DNA of 64,000 nucleotides from Thuidium tamariscinum. Taxonomy: Eukaryota > Streptophyta > Bryopsida > Hypnales > Thuidiaceae. The notes beneath the pieces are model-generated. The model made no database searches, had not been told where the DNA came from, and worked only from the letters and a program-made list of their open reading frames with translations. Where the stretch lies: the NCBI GenBank assembly GCA_947034885.2, contig OX344758.2, positions 20,177,067 through 20,241,066 on the forward strand. The letters are read 5' to 3'. Of this stretch, positions 1 through 12,921 are shown in pieces. The position numbers and the translations under genes were made by a program. Numbering within the stretch: the first letter of the stretch is position 1; every line of letters begins with the position of its first letter.

Positions 1-823
1 TTCAAAAAGTGCCTTCCAAGCAATGAACTCTTTTAATCATGTTATTAAATCACTAATTTTACTAAAAAGGATTTTCTAATCTAATTCTAGTCTAAAATGT
101 TAACTATTCTATCCTAGTCAATCTTAATTTATAATGTAAGAGTCTAACTACCCCTAATTCCAAGCATTTGGTAAAAGAAGACTTAACAACAAAACAATGA
201 GAATAAAAATCAAATGGGATCAATTTACCTCCTCCACATAGATCTCCATGATCCCGTCATCAAATATCATCATGTGAATGTAATCACTAGCAATCTCGCC
301 ACTGAACTCATTGTGCCTGTCCATCTAATTCATGATAATTTCTCACTTTGTTGGTAAAATAGAAATCTATCCTAATTCAAAAACACTAATAGTTATAGGG
401 ATCTAAATTAATTGTGTATTACTTATGAATTCCTAAATCCCTCGTAATCTAGAAAATATCACAAATTAATTTATTCCACTAAACATAATTAAATCCCTAG
501 AAAATAAATCTATTCTAAAAATCAATTGAAAATTCTAACTAATTTTATTAATTTTTGTTATTGTTTTTTCCCTTCCGAAATTTGTATCCTAAATTTAAAT
601 GGAAATTAATTAGTGAAGAATCTAAAAATCTAACCAAATCCTTTCAAATCTAATTAATTTTTTTAATTTCCCCTAATTCTTAAAGAAATTCGTTGTCAAT
701 TTTTTAGCTTATTAGGCCTAATCAAACAAAACCAACAAAATTCAAACCTTTTAAGAATCTAATTAATAACTAACTACCAAAGAATAAAGAAAAACTTCAA
801 AGAATAAGAACCAATTCAATAAT
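1..823. other. AT-rich DNA, nothing recognised
   Basis: No ORF of note, repeat or terminus seen. Confidence 0.6.
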
Positions 824-1558
824 GGGTGATTGCAAGAAACACTTGTCCTATTTTTTGTCCCCTTGACCTCCAATTGGTAGTTTTTTGCTCATAACTTTTG
901 CATCGTTTTTCTTATCAACTTGAAATTTGGAATGAAGGTGCACACAAAAGTTTTATATGTTGTGTAATTTTTTCAATTTTTAAAAAATTAGTTTACTATT
1001 TTAAAATTGCCCCCAATTGGTTGTCTACCTTGACCATTTTGGGGGTTTTTAGTCCTATTTTTGACTCAAAAATCCGAATTTGAAGCCACAAATTGGACAA
1101 GTTGGAGTTCTACTAACATTTCAAGGATTGAAAGTGAGTTAGTAAAATGTCTATTGTCCACATGGGGTCAAATTGACCTTTTTTTGCACAAACTCTACAA
1201 AGAGGGAAAAACTTTTTTAGAGGAATTTTTTCTTGCAATGTGTGCACAATTTTGTTTAGAAAAATAGATTTTTTTTAAATAATTTTTTGATTTTTTTTAA
1301 TTATTAAAAATAAAAAGGTCCACAGACCCTTTTTCTGCTATTTTCTGCTCCCTGTGGCCTGTGAAGTACTTGTAGTAGTCGATAGTACTGCATAATACTA
1401 CACTGATGGCCTAGATTTGCAAGTGCCCAAAATCGACGGTTGAGATTTGTAGGCGCGCGTCAGACGCGCTATACTGTCAGGATCGCATAGTACTACCAGT
1501 ACTATGCCAAAAAACAACATTTTGAGCAAAAAACGTGAAGTGTTTCTTGCAATCACCC
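824..1558. mobile_element. TIR element, GGTGATTGCAAG family
   Basis: Inverted ends GGGTGATTGCAAGAAACACT and AGTGTTTCTTGCAATCACCC. 735 bp. The interior has GCATAGTACTACCAGTACTA-type palindromic words. Same family at 32155-32963 and 54624-55349 (the latter reversed). Confidence 0.65.
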
Positions 1559-2092
1559 TAATAAAATTTCAAAATATTAGTTTTAAATTGTTTAAAAGTC
1601 AAAGCAAGGGAATAACAAACCTGATTCAATAGTGATTATTCTCCAAAAACTGATTTTTTAATCCTAATTCTTTCATGTGTGTGTATCCATGCACCTTAAT
1701 CCTCCTAATTCCTTCTTTCTTCTCTCATTTTTGCATTTGAGGTGTTTTGCACTTGTTTGAGAGAGACAACAGCTATAGAGTTTTAGCTTGTAGAATGGTG
1801 TTTAGAAGAATCTTGAAACTTCAAAGTTGAATTTTTAGTTTAAATCAAACAAAGTCAAGTTGTGGCTTCAACTGCCAACCTATGATTTTGATTATAAATC
1901 AAATTTTTGAGTTTCAAGACGTGAGAGTATACCGAGCAAGTTTTTGGCTCACTCCCTAGACTCCCAACGGTGTGCCCCTAGCTTCCCCGCCGACCTCCTC
2001 GACCCTCCAGACCAGCCCCGATTGACCCCCGGCTCCCGATTGACCTTCGACTGGCCTTGCTGGCTCAGCTTGCCGCCTAGTCCGCCGGCTTA

Positions 2093-2474
2093 GAGCCAGA
2101 CTCCATTAGAGCCCCGGAGGTCCGATTCTTGGAGGGGGCCGGAGGTCGTGGCTGGACCTCTAGAGTACCTCCATTGGACTTTGTCACCCTGTCGGACCTT
2201 CAAGAATCAGAGGTCAACTTTATCTCTCGTTTTACCACCCTTTAATTAAACTTGGAAGTTACTGAACGACTTGAGAAATAAGTGGGCGGTGTGGATAAAG
2301 GGTTGTCTTCTAGCACCTCCGGGTGGCCCTCCGACTCCTCCAGGGATACAGCCGCGGAAAACAAGGGCCGGAGGCTGGAGGTCTGCCCAAAAGTTCAGCA
2401 TCAATCCAAAACCGTAATGGAGCCCTCCAGACCTCTAGGAATTGGAGGTCCGGGGCTTTGATGGAGTCTGGCTC
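2093..2474. mobile_element. PIF/Harbinger-like MITE, GC-rich
   Basis: Inverted ends GAGCCAGACTCCATTAGAGC and GCTTTGATGGAGTCTGGCTC, flanked by TTA (2090-2092 and 2475-2477). It lies in a GC-rich island (about 1940-2580) that contrasts with the AT-rich surroundings. The island shows no convincing ORF. Confidence 0.6.
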
Positions 2475-2929
2475 TTAGTCCCTGGCTTGGTTTGCCGGGC
2501 TCAATCCTTGGCTCGGTCAGCCCACTCAGTCTGCTTACTCGGCCTGTTGGTTGATTCTGGTGGCTTATAGTCTGATTTTGGGTTTTCCTAAAATCTAAAT
2601 TTTCAATTTAACTAATTCTTGAGGAATCTAATTAATCTAATAATTTTTGGTGTTTTGAATGTTGTAAATTATTTTAACAATATAAAGTGAAATAAAAGAA
2701 AGTGGAAGGAAAAAATAATGATTTGTTTTTAATTTGGAAGGTTTTATTCTTTCAGACCCTCACATACCCCAAGTCCAAATAGAATGGAGTAATTAGTCCA
2801 TTTGTAGACTTTGAATTGGCTTTGAATGGTAATTCAATTTGTGATTCAATTCTTAGCTTTCGGTGGGCTTTAAAGGGTGTAAGGTTTTTTTCTTTTGAAT
2901 TCAATTCCAAAATGGTTAGAGTGATAGCT

Positions 2930-3200
2930 TCGCAATATAAAGTATCAAGTAGTATTTTAAAAAATTTATTCGCAAAAGGAAGTACACATGACAGTGTTTA
3001 ACCTAACTTTCACTTTAATTTCTTAAAATGTCTTAGTATTTCAAAATTTTGCAACCAAAGGAGGTATTCATAGTAGTGTTTAACTGAACTTTTGTGCTTA
3101 ATGCTTGAAACTTCCATAAAAATTAGTACTTTTAGAATTTAGAGACCAAAGAAGGTACACATGACAGTGTTTAACCGAACTTTGGTGTTAAATCTTCAAG
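2930..3200 (+). repeat. Diverged tandem triplicate
   Basis: Three units spaced 80-90 bp, each with AAAGRAGGTAYWCAT and AGTGTTTAACYGAACTTT. Too diverged and too large for a microsatellite. Confidence 0.5.
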
Positions 3201-5019
3201 TTTTCACAAACAATGAACTAATAGGAGATTTGAGGTCAAGCTTCTAGCAAAATAAGAAAATAGAAGAAATTGAAGGGACCCTAATCCTTCAAAGTTTCAA
3301 CAACAAGAACATAACATAAACTTGGCCAAGATCTTTGCTCCAAGCGGTAGTCCGACCATGAATCCACGATGGTAGCACGAAATGAGAATAGAAGAACAAA
3401 GTGTTGGTGTACGAAAAACAAGTGTACTAGCAACCTCAAGGAGGACCTTTATATACCCATGGCCAAGCCCTCCCTAATAAGTTGTCAGTGAAAACACTTT
3501 GTTACGTTTCCCCTTAAACTACCTTAATGTAATTTCAAAATAATACTTGTTTAATGGTGAAAAACTCTAGAACCTCCTCCATTTAGCTAATAAAATCTTG
3601 GCTAAATCAAATCCAAGATCTTAACCCAAGGATATTTTGAAATTAACCCTAATCTACCTAGATATTTCGCAAATTAACTAAAAGTTATTTTGCAAATTAT
3701 TTTTCTCTAGTCCAAAGATGGATTTTTACGAAAGAAAGAGATTTTGACAAAATCCAATCTTTGATTTTCCAAGAGATATTTCCAAAATCACTTTTAATTA
3801 ACCACAATTAATAATTAAAAAGTCACACTAAGAGCTGACCTTCTTTATCTCTTAGGGAACAACCCGAAACGGAAATCCATCTATGCGCCATTGTCTTCCG
3901 AAGATCCCAATTTGCCTATGGAACCCCTTACTCCTCACTCCTAGGCCATTTGTGAGCACAAATTGAAATTACAATAACTCCAATTAAAAGTTAAAAATAT
4001 AACTTTTGGAATTTGTACTTTTTGATGAATCTATCAAGCCAAGGTTGTTAGGAATGTCTGTGAGAGCAAGGAATGTCTCCTCATTTGCATCAATCGGACA
4101 TCAATCGCTCTTGGTATGCCGGTCAACCTCCCGCCAAGTTGTAAATTCTTGTGAAATTCGATGTCGATGCTAATTCTGGTAGTTAGGAGTGTTGGAATGT
4201 CTTCAAACTTGATTGGGCACTTATTAATCACACAAAAACCTAATTTAATTTTTAGTGAGATTTTATTGCAACATATGTAATTTCTAGGAATTTACGAATA
4301 TGTTTGTCTGTGATTGACTTCCCATGGAGGCAACATGGAATTCCGAAAAAATCCAAAATAAATTGGGTAACATCTAGAACACTTCTAGATTCCAAGTGTA
4401 AACTTGATGTTTGATTGCACTTGTTTATTTTTAATAATTTGGGATTACTTTGTTCAATTTGACAATTTAATTCCCAATACCCAAAAATCTTGGACAATTG
4501 CTTGATTCTTGTTCGCTTCTGGCATGCTCCTACCCTTAGAACATTTCTTTGTAGTCTTCAATTGTCAATTCCACCATCTTCCATGTCTTGATATGTTAAC
4601 TCTCAAAGTTATCTGTAAAGGTTTTTACTTTTAAATCCAATTTATATGGAATTTGGATTTAAACTCTTGTAGACTCTCTGACCTATAATAGACTCTATCG
4701 TCTTAGTCAGTATTCCATGTGCATTCTTAAAAGGTTGATTTTGCACGGACAGAAACTAGGACTAACTAACTCTCATATTCTCACATCTCTCGGAATTACT
4801 AAATATTCTTTCAAACTTCACTTCTAAAACTTAGAATGATGAAAATTTCTAGAATTAGGAATTTTGCACCTTTTAAGATGTTTCTTCACCATTTTGGTAG
4901 AGACTGCTACCAAAACTCTCCTCACACTCTTTTTATGTATTTTTCTTCTATATTTTGACCAAATTTCGCAAAACATTCGCGAAAAATAGACCTAAAGCTC
5001 CAACTGTCAATTTGAAGGC
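3201..5019. other. Non-coding stretch
   Basis: Only short random frames, on both strands. No domain or repeat recognised. Confidence 0.5.
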
Positions 5020-5470
5020 CGACACCTGTATACACACACACATACACACACTCCAATGCCTCAATAAAAATGTGTACATGAATGCATAACAAATAATTAA
5101 GGTCAAATAAATAAGCACATAGCTAAACAATTAACAACCAGCATAAACCTGCATACATTCACACACACTCCGATGCCTTAGTAAAAATGTGCACATTAAA
5201 GTATAACAAGGACTGAAGCACAATTGATTCAGCACATTTGTCAAAGAATGAAATCCAGTTATCCATCCTAATAAGCCTCCAGTCCTGCACATAGTTATAA
5301 GCATATAAGCATATGCATATGATGGTAAAACAATTTAAGAACTCAAATGAAGTAATGAAGCAAGTGAGTGAATACAATCAACCTACATCTGTACAAGCAA
5401 AAAAGCTCCAATGCCCTAATTAGAAGGATGCACATTAAAGTTGAAGCTAATGAATACAGACACCAATCAA
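5020..5470 (+). repeat. Diverged direct repeats
   Basis: CTCCRATGCCYYARTAAAAA followed by ATGTGYACAT occurs near 5052, 5168 and 5408. It includes a CA-rich stretch at 5031-5050. Confidence 0.45.
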
Positions 5471-5788
5471 CACGTCCAAGTACGGTTAAAAACAATTGTT
5501 AGGCACAGTACAAGAGGATTCTGAAGGTAAAAAATACATCAGGCCAAGCAAATACAAGATTATAAATGCAAGCCAACAATATCCCAGGAACAAATATTAG
5601 CAAAAGAACATGCTCATCGATAAAAACAAAAGAATTCTTAGGATAATAATCTCACTGCAAGACAGTTGCACACAATTGCATCCATCCTGCAATAAGGAAT
5701 ACCAAATCATAAGATTTGGTTTTATTGCAAGACTACATAATTGAGCAGATTGATCATAAATAAATCTAAAAGATCACTAATATCAGCC

Positions 5789-6735
5789 TTAACTCCTAAA
5801 GGTTTTTGACTATGTTTTCACCAAAAATGCTCCAAAACTGCCATTTCTAATACAAGTGCAATTTTTTTTAAACACATTTTTGACTCATGTAACCATAGGA
5901 TTTTGTAGTAAGGTGGTTTGTAAACATGTGGAAAAAATTTCAGAAATTTCCACCATGTAGATTGCAAGATATAAGCATTTGAATTGACAAAAATTGTTTT
6001 TTTATCCCTGCGAAAATCCGGGCAGCTGCACTTCACAAGGTTACATTTGTGTGAAAAAAATTCAAAATGGTGGTTACTCTTTGAATTCATACTTCAATGC
6101 AAGTTGGATACATTCTCAAAAAATTTCAAACCATTTGGAATTGTACAACATATAGGAAAAAATAAGTAAGTAGAAAGAAGTAAAAAATGAGCCAAAATAC
6201 TAAATTGTGAACATTTTATTCATGCAATTGAAAATTTTCAATCCCAGTGGTTAAAATGTTGTAATAAACAATCTACACCTTTTGTTTTTATTTTTTTCCA
6301 AAAATATGAAAAATTGAATTAAATGAAGAATTTCAAACTTTTTTTGTACTATAGAGATTCTGTAACTGGCCGTAAACTACCCCAAATTCAAAATCTTCAT
6401 AGCTTTTGACTCATTGATCAGAATGGATTGATTCAAATCTTCCCATGTCTGTATAAACCTAAAGAACCAATTTGAAATTTCACTTTTTTTTTAAAAAAAT
6501 TTTGAAGAAGTTTTTTCAGCTACATGGGTTGCCCGTCGAGTAAAGAAAACAACATATCCTGCCATAACTTTTTAACCATGAAGTCAAAGTTATGAAAATT
6601 GTCAGGTCTTAAAGCTACTCCTTGGACACACATTGTATCAAAATTTCAAAAAATAAACATAAAAACTCCATCCATAGTGAGCTGCCTAAAAAATTTATAA
6701 TCTCAAAAAATGATGTTCAGGGCTTTAGGGGTTAA
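5789..6735 (+). mobile_element. TTAA-flanked element
   Basis: Begins TTAA-CTCCTAAAGGTTTTT and ends GGGCTTTAGGGG-TTAA. Its interior reads through GCAGCTGCACTTCACAAGG, which also occurs at 49960 and, reversed, at 16490. Length 939 bp between the TTAA sites. Confidence 0.7.
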
Positions 6736-7086
6736 TCCTACTATGTTGGAAAGCCAAAATTCAAAATGCATGGCCTACAAATTGCTATAAACCTCAAAAT
6801 TTTAACCTTGAAGAGCCTAACCTCCATTTTCAATGAACCATACTAGGATTCAGTTGAGATTTAGTAAAGTATCTATGCATGGGACAAATAACATCCTCTT
6901 TCTCCTGCATTGAACCACTCTTTAAACACCTTTTAATAAGGAAAGCTCTCTAGGGTGAAAATATTATGAGAATACATTTCCATTGCCACTTTTAAGTTTT
7001 CTACAAGGGAAACTTTCAACTTGGACTTGAAGAAAAAAAGGGACGAGAAAGTCTTCTCATCTTCTACAGGCCCAATCACATGTGTC

Positions 7087-8448
7087 CACTATAAGAAACA
7101 CGTGTTTTAAAACACGTTAAAAAAAACACAAAACTACGTTAGTCTTAATAGGATAGGGATCAAATTTGATGTCCTCTAAAATCCGTTAGAAAAAATAGGC
7201 AAAAAACATGCCAAATTAACGCTTTGTTTTTTGAGATGTCAAATAAAACGGAGTTTTCTAAGCTTTGCAAAGGGCTACATGTAGAGGGGTCTTGAATGCC
7301 ACATAAGCTCTTTTGGAGACGGGCAGTGCCACATAGGATAATTTTTCATCCAAAATCATTTTGACTAAAGTTGTGACATGGACTTTGAAAAAAGTAATGT
7401 GGAATTCAAATTATGTTGATGTGGATCCCCTAAAATGTGTTGACGTGGACTCCAAAATGTATTGACGTGGACCCAAAATGTACTGACATGGCATGCTTTG
7501 TCAACACACTTTTTTATCATTTGAAAATTTTAATGGTTTTCTGTCAAACATCAAATTAAATGTTTTCCATAACGTCAAATTAAATATCACTAGGTACATA
7601 CTCTACCTACAAGGCCAAGTCAGAAAAAGAATATTTAAAATAAAATAAAAATTAAATGAATAAACAAAATTATTGAAATCAACGAAAATTGAAGGAAACT
7701 TACCATCTACCTTTCAGAGAATTTTTGAAGGCAAAATAAAGAAATTACTTCATTAAAAGTTAATGAAAATGAAGGGGGAGGGGGATTATACTTATATCCA
7801 TTCTCAATTCATGGTGAGACAAAATGTATGGGATAATTAAAATGTGGCAATTTGACCATTGAACATACCGACGTTTTTTTAGACACGTCCATGTTTTTTT
7901 AAACATGTTGACGTTTTTTCAGACATGTAGATGTTTTTTGAGACATCCTAATGTTTTTCTTGACATTTTATTTTAAATCCAATTGTTCATTTGCATATCC
8001 CATATGGATTGTCTCTCTTCCTTCCACTGCTCTTGTATAAAGACCATTTGTTTTCATCCATTTTATACATCAAAATCATCCATCCATTCCTTTTTTTTTG
8101 AAAAATATGCCATGTGGCTACCTTTTCCCTAATTTTTTACTTTAAGTCAAAATTTTACCACTGACCAAAGAAATTTTTACTAACTTATTCATAATCAAAA
8201 TAAGTTTTTTTTACTGACATGGCAATCTATGTTTTTTTGGATGTCACGAAAAACATTAACTTGTTTTTTTAAACATCATTAAAGATATTTCTTTCTACAA
8301 TGACATCTACTTATTTTTCAATTGTTTTTTGTGACATTACAAAAAACATCAACATTCTAAAGATGTTTTTGCAAAATGCGAAAATATCCCAAAAAACATG
8401 GGTATGTTTTTCTTGAAACAACATCGAAAATGTGGTTTTCTAATAGTG
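7087..8448. mobile_element. CACTA-like non-autonomous element
   Basis: Termini CACTATAAGAAAC and GGTTTTCTAATAGTG, flanked by a 3-bp duplication GTC (7084-7086 and 8449-8451), as in En/Spm elements. The interior carries repeated words of the form ACATGTYGACGTTTTTT and AAACATG. No transposase ORF. Confidence 0.65.
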
Positions 8449-9641
8449 GTCACAACAATTTGTGCAAGCTTAAATGAACTCTGAGAAGTTATTTGTCAAG
8501 GAATTATTGCCATCCACAACCCTCTAAACCTTAGTAAGTGGATTTAGGTCAAATGGTGGAAGCATCACTGCATAGGCATTGGACTTCATACACGTCTTGA
8601 ACAACCCCCATTGGGACATCAAGAACTCACGATTGATTAGCAACAATAATTTGTCACTACCTTCACCAAGTATCTTCCTATGACCATAAGTCCATGAGAG
8701 TTCGCGGGTGTGCATCAAACTACTCTTTTGCATTGCCTTGACACCAAAATTGTAGATACATAATCCCCAAGGCACTCATTACATTCTGAGCAGAAAAGCA
8801 ACTGTCTAGCTCCTGAATGAGCTTGGTTGCAGCACCTACAAAGATAACACAACCTCAAATAATAAACAACATAAATACAATCCAGAGCATTCTAGACATG
8901 AAACTAATAAACTAATGCAACTTGACAGCCAATAATGTATACAATTAACCATGGACATGCAATACAATAAAGATCCAATAATCTAATCAAGGAAAACTAG
9001 AACGCACCACTTTCTCATGCTAGCATTCATTGAAACAAAAGCAGAGAATGATAGAAACATATGAGATATAATTCTGAAAGAACCTTGTAAAAATTCAAAC
9101 AAAGCAAGATGCTAGAAATCTCACCAGTGCATTTTTGCTTTACTTGAGTAAGTAAATATGTCCACACGGTCCGAGTCACCAGGGCTGCTTTATGCTCAAT
9201 ATAATTTCTATCACCGTGGAAAATGAAGGATAGTATTGTCGTTTCATTATTCACGTCACCTACCTATTTGAGATGGATTTGCTCATGGCTGTAGTCCAAG
9301 AAGTTCAAGAAGGACTAGAATTCATCTATCGAAAACCATATAGAAGAATCCTCATAATTACATGGTATGCAGAGACCCCTGACAAATCTTCACCGCTACT
9401 ATGAAATCACAAATAAAGACGTCTCCTTTTTGTGTGAAATTCACTAGGGTGTCCATAGCATCGAGTAGCGGCAACAGGGCACACATGCCAAGCATTGTGT
9501 ATGGGTCCAATAAGAGAATAGGGCAGGCCTACATTTATACCAAAGTATGCAAGTATAAGCAATTATAAGTAGAGATTGAAAAAGAATGTTTAAGAAAAAT
9601 CTAAACAAGTATATATAGCAAAGACTAAGCAAGTATAAGCA

Positions 9642-11068
9642 CCCGGGGGGTGCACTCCCCATTTTTTAGATGTTAGCGTGCGAACAAATGAAGGGTATTT
9701 TTAATTGGGGCGACCTAAATTTTTGACAATTATTGAAAATAAATTAGCATGTCCATAAAGGGCAACTAGCCATTGTAAAAAAAGAAGGGTGCCTTATATT
9801 AGTAGATTTTTTTTTCTATTTTTTTCTAAGGTAGCCCCCCTCCAAATCCCCTTCAAAAATCTAAACTTTTTAGGACTATACTTAAGAGAGTATAAATTGG
9901 TTTTAGGATACCAAGGTGGAATCCCATGTATGACAGTGGTTTACAAGAATAATTGAGGTTGTTGACACTTCCAACCTATACCAACTGTTGAGAAAATTAG
10001 CTGGCACCATAATTTGTTTTGTCCCGTGTCAATTTGAAATTCAAGTTTCGTTTCCACCACGGGTGGCAGGTTGAAATCCAAGTGCGAAGGGGAGATGACC
10101 ACGCCAATTCGCCAAATGTCTGGGTTACCCCAGCTTCTCGTTGAGGTAAGACCTTGAACCCTGTGCTTAGCATATTGTTTTCGTTTTTGACTTTCTTATG
10201 TGTTTTTGTTATGCAGGTTCTCATGCTCAAATTTACAAACATGCAGGTCACGAGCAGGAGCTTCTCGTTTCAGGAATCAAACACTTTGTATGCCCAGTGT
10301 CCAAGTTTTATACAAAAAGATTTTGGCTTTGTTTTCCTTGGACTATGAACCCTAGGCTTCAAAATTCTTTTTTGGCACACTTGTGAATGTGAGTGATGTG
10401 TTTGTAAACACATACACATGAGATTTCTATGCAGCTCCTATGGTACTTTTGCATTGATTATAAACACATACACTTAAGTTTTGCAAGTGTTTTACAGCCC
10501 CTATTTCACTCTTGCATTGTTATGTCATTGCTTTGTATTGTTTATAATCACATGCACTTGAGCTCTGCGAGTTCTGTGCAGCCCCTATTTCACTCTTGCA
10601 TTGTTTTGTCATTGCTTTTCATTAGTATTAAGGTAGGAGGTGTAGTAAGGGGTCCACTTGTTTCATGTATTGCATTCACAAAATATTTTGAATCCAATTT
10701 TCTCACATCCAAAAAGTGATATGGAATTTAATAGAAGTGGTTTCATATTTTTTTAAACATTTTTGGATTACTTATGAATTTCCAAAGGCGCTAGGTTATA
10801 GGTTTGTATTTACGACTCTAGGTCTTGTATGAACCATTCACTTGCAGTTCTTGGAAAAAAAATGTTGTATTTATAATAAAAATAGGGTATAAAGAATGAA
10901 CACCCAAAAAAATTTCAACTAAAATATAGGGTATATGAAATAGGCAAGTTTTAGAAATTTAGGTAAAAAAAGCCCCCCATAAATTACAAAAACTTACCTA
11001 AATAGCCTACATATAATAGGGGCTTGTTCGCACGTGATCAACGGAGTTCCTAAATAGTGCACCCCCCG
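9642..11068. mobile_element. Mutator-like non-autonomous element inside the hAT pseudogene
   Basis: Terminal inverted repeats begin CGGGGGGTGCACT and share GTGCGAACAA further in. A 10-bp direct repeat AGTATAAGCA flanks it at 9632-9641 and 11069-11078, a length typical of Mutator-like elements. It interrupts the hAT coding sequence. The interior has a GC-richer part (10010-10340) with plausible splice sites (GTTGAG^GTAAGA, TTATGCAG^GTTCTC), which might be captured gene sequence, and a tandem repeat at 10400-10625. Confidence 0.65.
10400..10625. repeat. Tandem repeat, unit about 85 bp, within the Mutator-like element
   Basis: Two full units and a partial first unit share CAGCCCCTATTTCACTCTTG and TGTCATTGCTTT. 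They create a repeating open frame (LQPLFHSCIV.. / VQPLFHSCIV..) that I do not regard as a gene. Confidence 0.6.
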
Positions 11069-12921
11069 AGTATAAGCAAACTTAGCAAATGTAAGCAAAT
11101 AACAAAATAAACACATGAAGATGTCAATAAATCCTTAAACCACATTGAAGTTAAGTAAGATAACATTATATAAAGCAATAATTTAGAAATGAAATTAGTT
11201 TCATACCTTAATTTTGCTTTATCATTTTCACCCAAATTCACAATCATTGTATAAATGAATGTCCGATATTCTAAAAGCAAACGATGCAATGCCTCTATGA
11301 AGGCGATCCAACGAGTTTCCACTCATTTTAGCATTTTCAACCCTTTTGTCTCTGTTAATTGTGCCAATGCTCTGAATTGGGTGAGGCGCTTGGGGCTTCT
11401 ATTAAAATATTTATGTGTCACTTGGAGCATCTTACTAATGGATTCAAAGATCCCTAAGATCTCCAAAGCTTTAAAAGCGAGATTGCATTTGTAAGCAATA
11501 CAATGAACACCATGGCAGAAAGGTGCAAATTTATTGGTCACCTAAATGGTAACCTTGATCCTCCATCATAGCCAAAGCTAATAAGCTTTTCAACCATTAC
11601 TTTCATATCCAAACCACCTCTAATTTTAACAGCCTTAACAATCAACTTCATGAGGTTGTTAGTGTTAGGAGGACATTCAATTCGTTGTAACGCCATCATC
11701 AAAGGGACTCTCATCCAATCACAGACAATGAATGGATAAGTAGGATCCAGTGTCGACAGTGGTCACCTCATCTATAGTCACTATTAGAAAGTTTGCCTTC
11801 TCAACAAGTTTTTTAATCGCATGTACAACAACCTAATACATAAAAGATGCCATAACCCAGCCACTGTTGTCACACCAATGAGCACTAGGTAAGTCTGGAA
11901 CATCCAACAACCTATACAAACTCTGACGTGCCTCAAACTCGACCATCGAACACCCACTTTGCAAGACTTGGAAAGGATGGCGAACTGTACCATTTTCCTA
12001 CAAGACTCCATTGTTATACAATGATTAATCTGCTCTAGGACGGAAGCTGGTGCACGAGCAACAAAAAGACGAAGGTTTTTTCGGTGCTTGCATTGGGATG
12101 CAATATAATGCTCTCCTTTCTTCACGCCAAAATTGTGGCAAGTCCTTCTTTGCAATGCGTTTTCCGTCTTGCTTCCACAATGTATCTGATTTGGGGGCCA
12201 TAATGCACGATTTTTGGTCAAAGTCACTGCAGAACTTACACTTAACCATGTGCAAAACACCATCGGTCACCAATATTCCCTCAGCCCAGGGTAGTTTAGC
12301 AGCCTGCTCTGTTTGGAATTTTCAATGCCTTTTATATCGTTGTTGAGCCTTACTCTTCTCAGATTCAGCCTTCTTCTTCATAATTGCCCCTTTTTTACGA
12401 GGGGAAGAGTCAGCTTCATTGTCTTCTCCCTCACTAGCATTGGGTACCTCCTTCAAACGAGAATTATCAATATCCTCCGATGAATTAGACAATGTAATGA
12501 GAGGGGACTTTGAGCTCAAGATACAAATATCTCCAAATCCGCTTGACGACCTAGGGATTGCGTCGACATACACGGTGTTTTCAATAGCCGACTTGAAACT
12601 AGGATTGGAATTATAAGAAGGGTAATCTTTGATGCCATCTAATTTGGCGCCTGGAACATCTAGGAAGTGACTATCAAAAACCAACGAAAGAAGACGATCT
12701 AGCGCCGATCCACGACTGCTCAAAAAGTATGTTTGCAACGTTGCCTTCTTTACAGCTTTCCATCGTGCATCGGCTACGGTAAGTTTCTTCACCTGCTTCT
12801 CCCAATGCGTCGCCATCGAGGACAATTCATCATTTTTCTTCAACTCCGTAGCATTCGCTATCAAGCCTGTAACAAGATCGTCCGGCAATTCATCAAAAGA
12901 ATCCATGAGAGCCAAACACAC

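Larger units (their letters stand above)
8460..12921 (-). pseudogene. hAT-superfamily transposase pseudogene (ZNF862/DUF4371-like)
   Basis: Reading the minus strand from 12921: an N-terminal segment (12921-12322, MDSFDELPDDLVTGLIANA, Ser/Glu/Lys-rich tail); then 12273-11784 with KCKFCSDFDQK and HYIASQCKHRKN, resembling a BED-type zinc-finger region; then KVMVEKLISFGYDGGS near 11600; HGVHCIAYKCNLAFKALEIL and FNRSPKRLTQF near 11430; ETRWIAFIEALHRLLLEYRT near 11280. After the inserted element at 9642-11068 it resumes with LLPLLDAMDTLVNFTQK and GDVFICDFIVAVKICQGSLH (about 9380-9490), then INREFLMSQWGLFKTCMKSN (about 8600). Several frameshifts and stops separate these pieces. The order and motifs fit plant hAT transposases with a DUF4371-type N-terminal part. 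Confidence 0.75.

Noticed and set aside
2930..3200. CRISPR-like spacing of repeats
   Set aside because: Only three diverged units in a plant genome, without equal spacers.
10429..10719. 96-codon frame with internal repeats
   Set aside because: Follows from the 85-bp tandem repeat in the Mutator-like element.
11255..12921. Plus-strand frames over the hAT region
   Set aside because: Shadows of the minus-strand transposase remnant, which carries the recognisable motifs.
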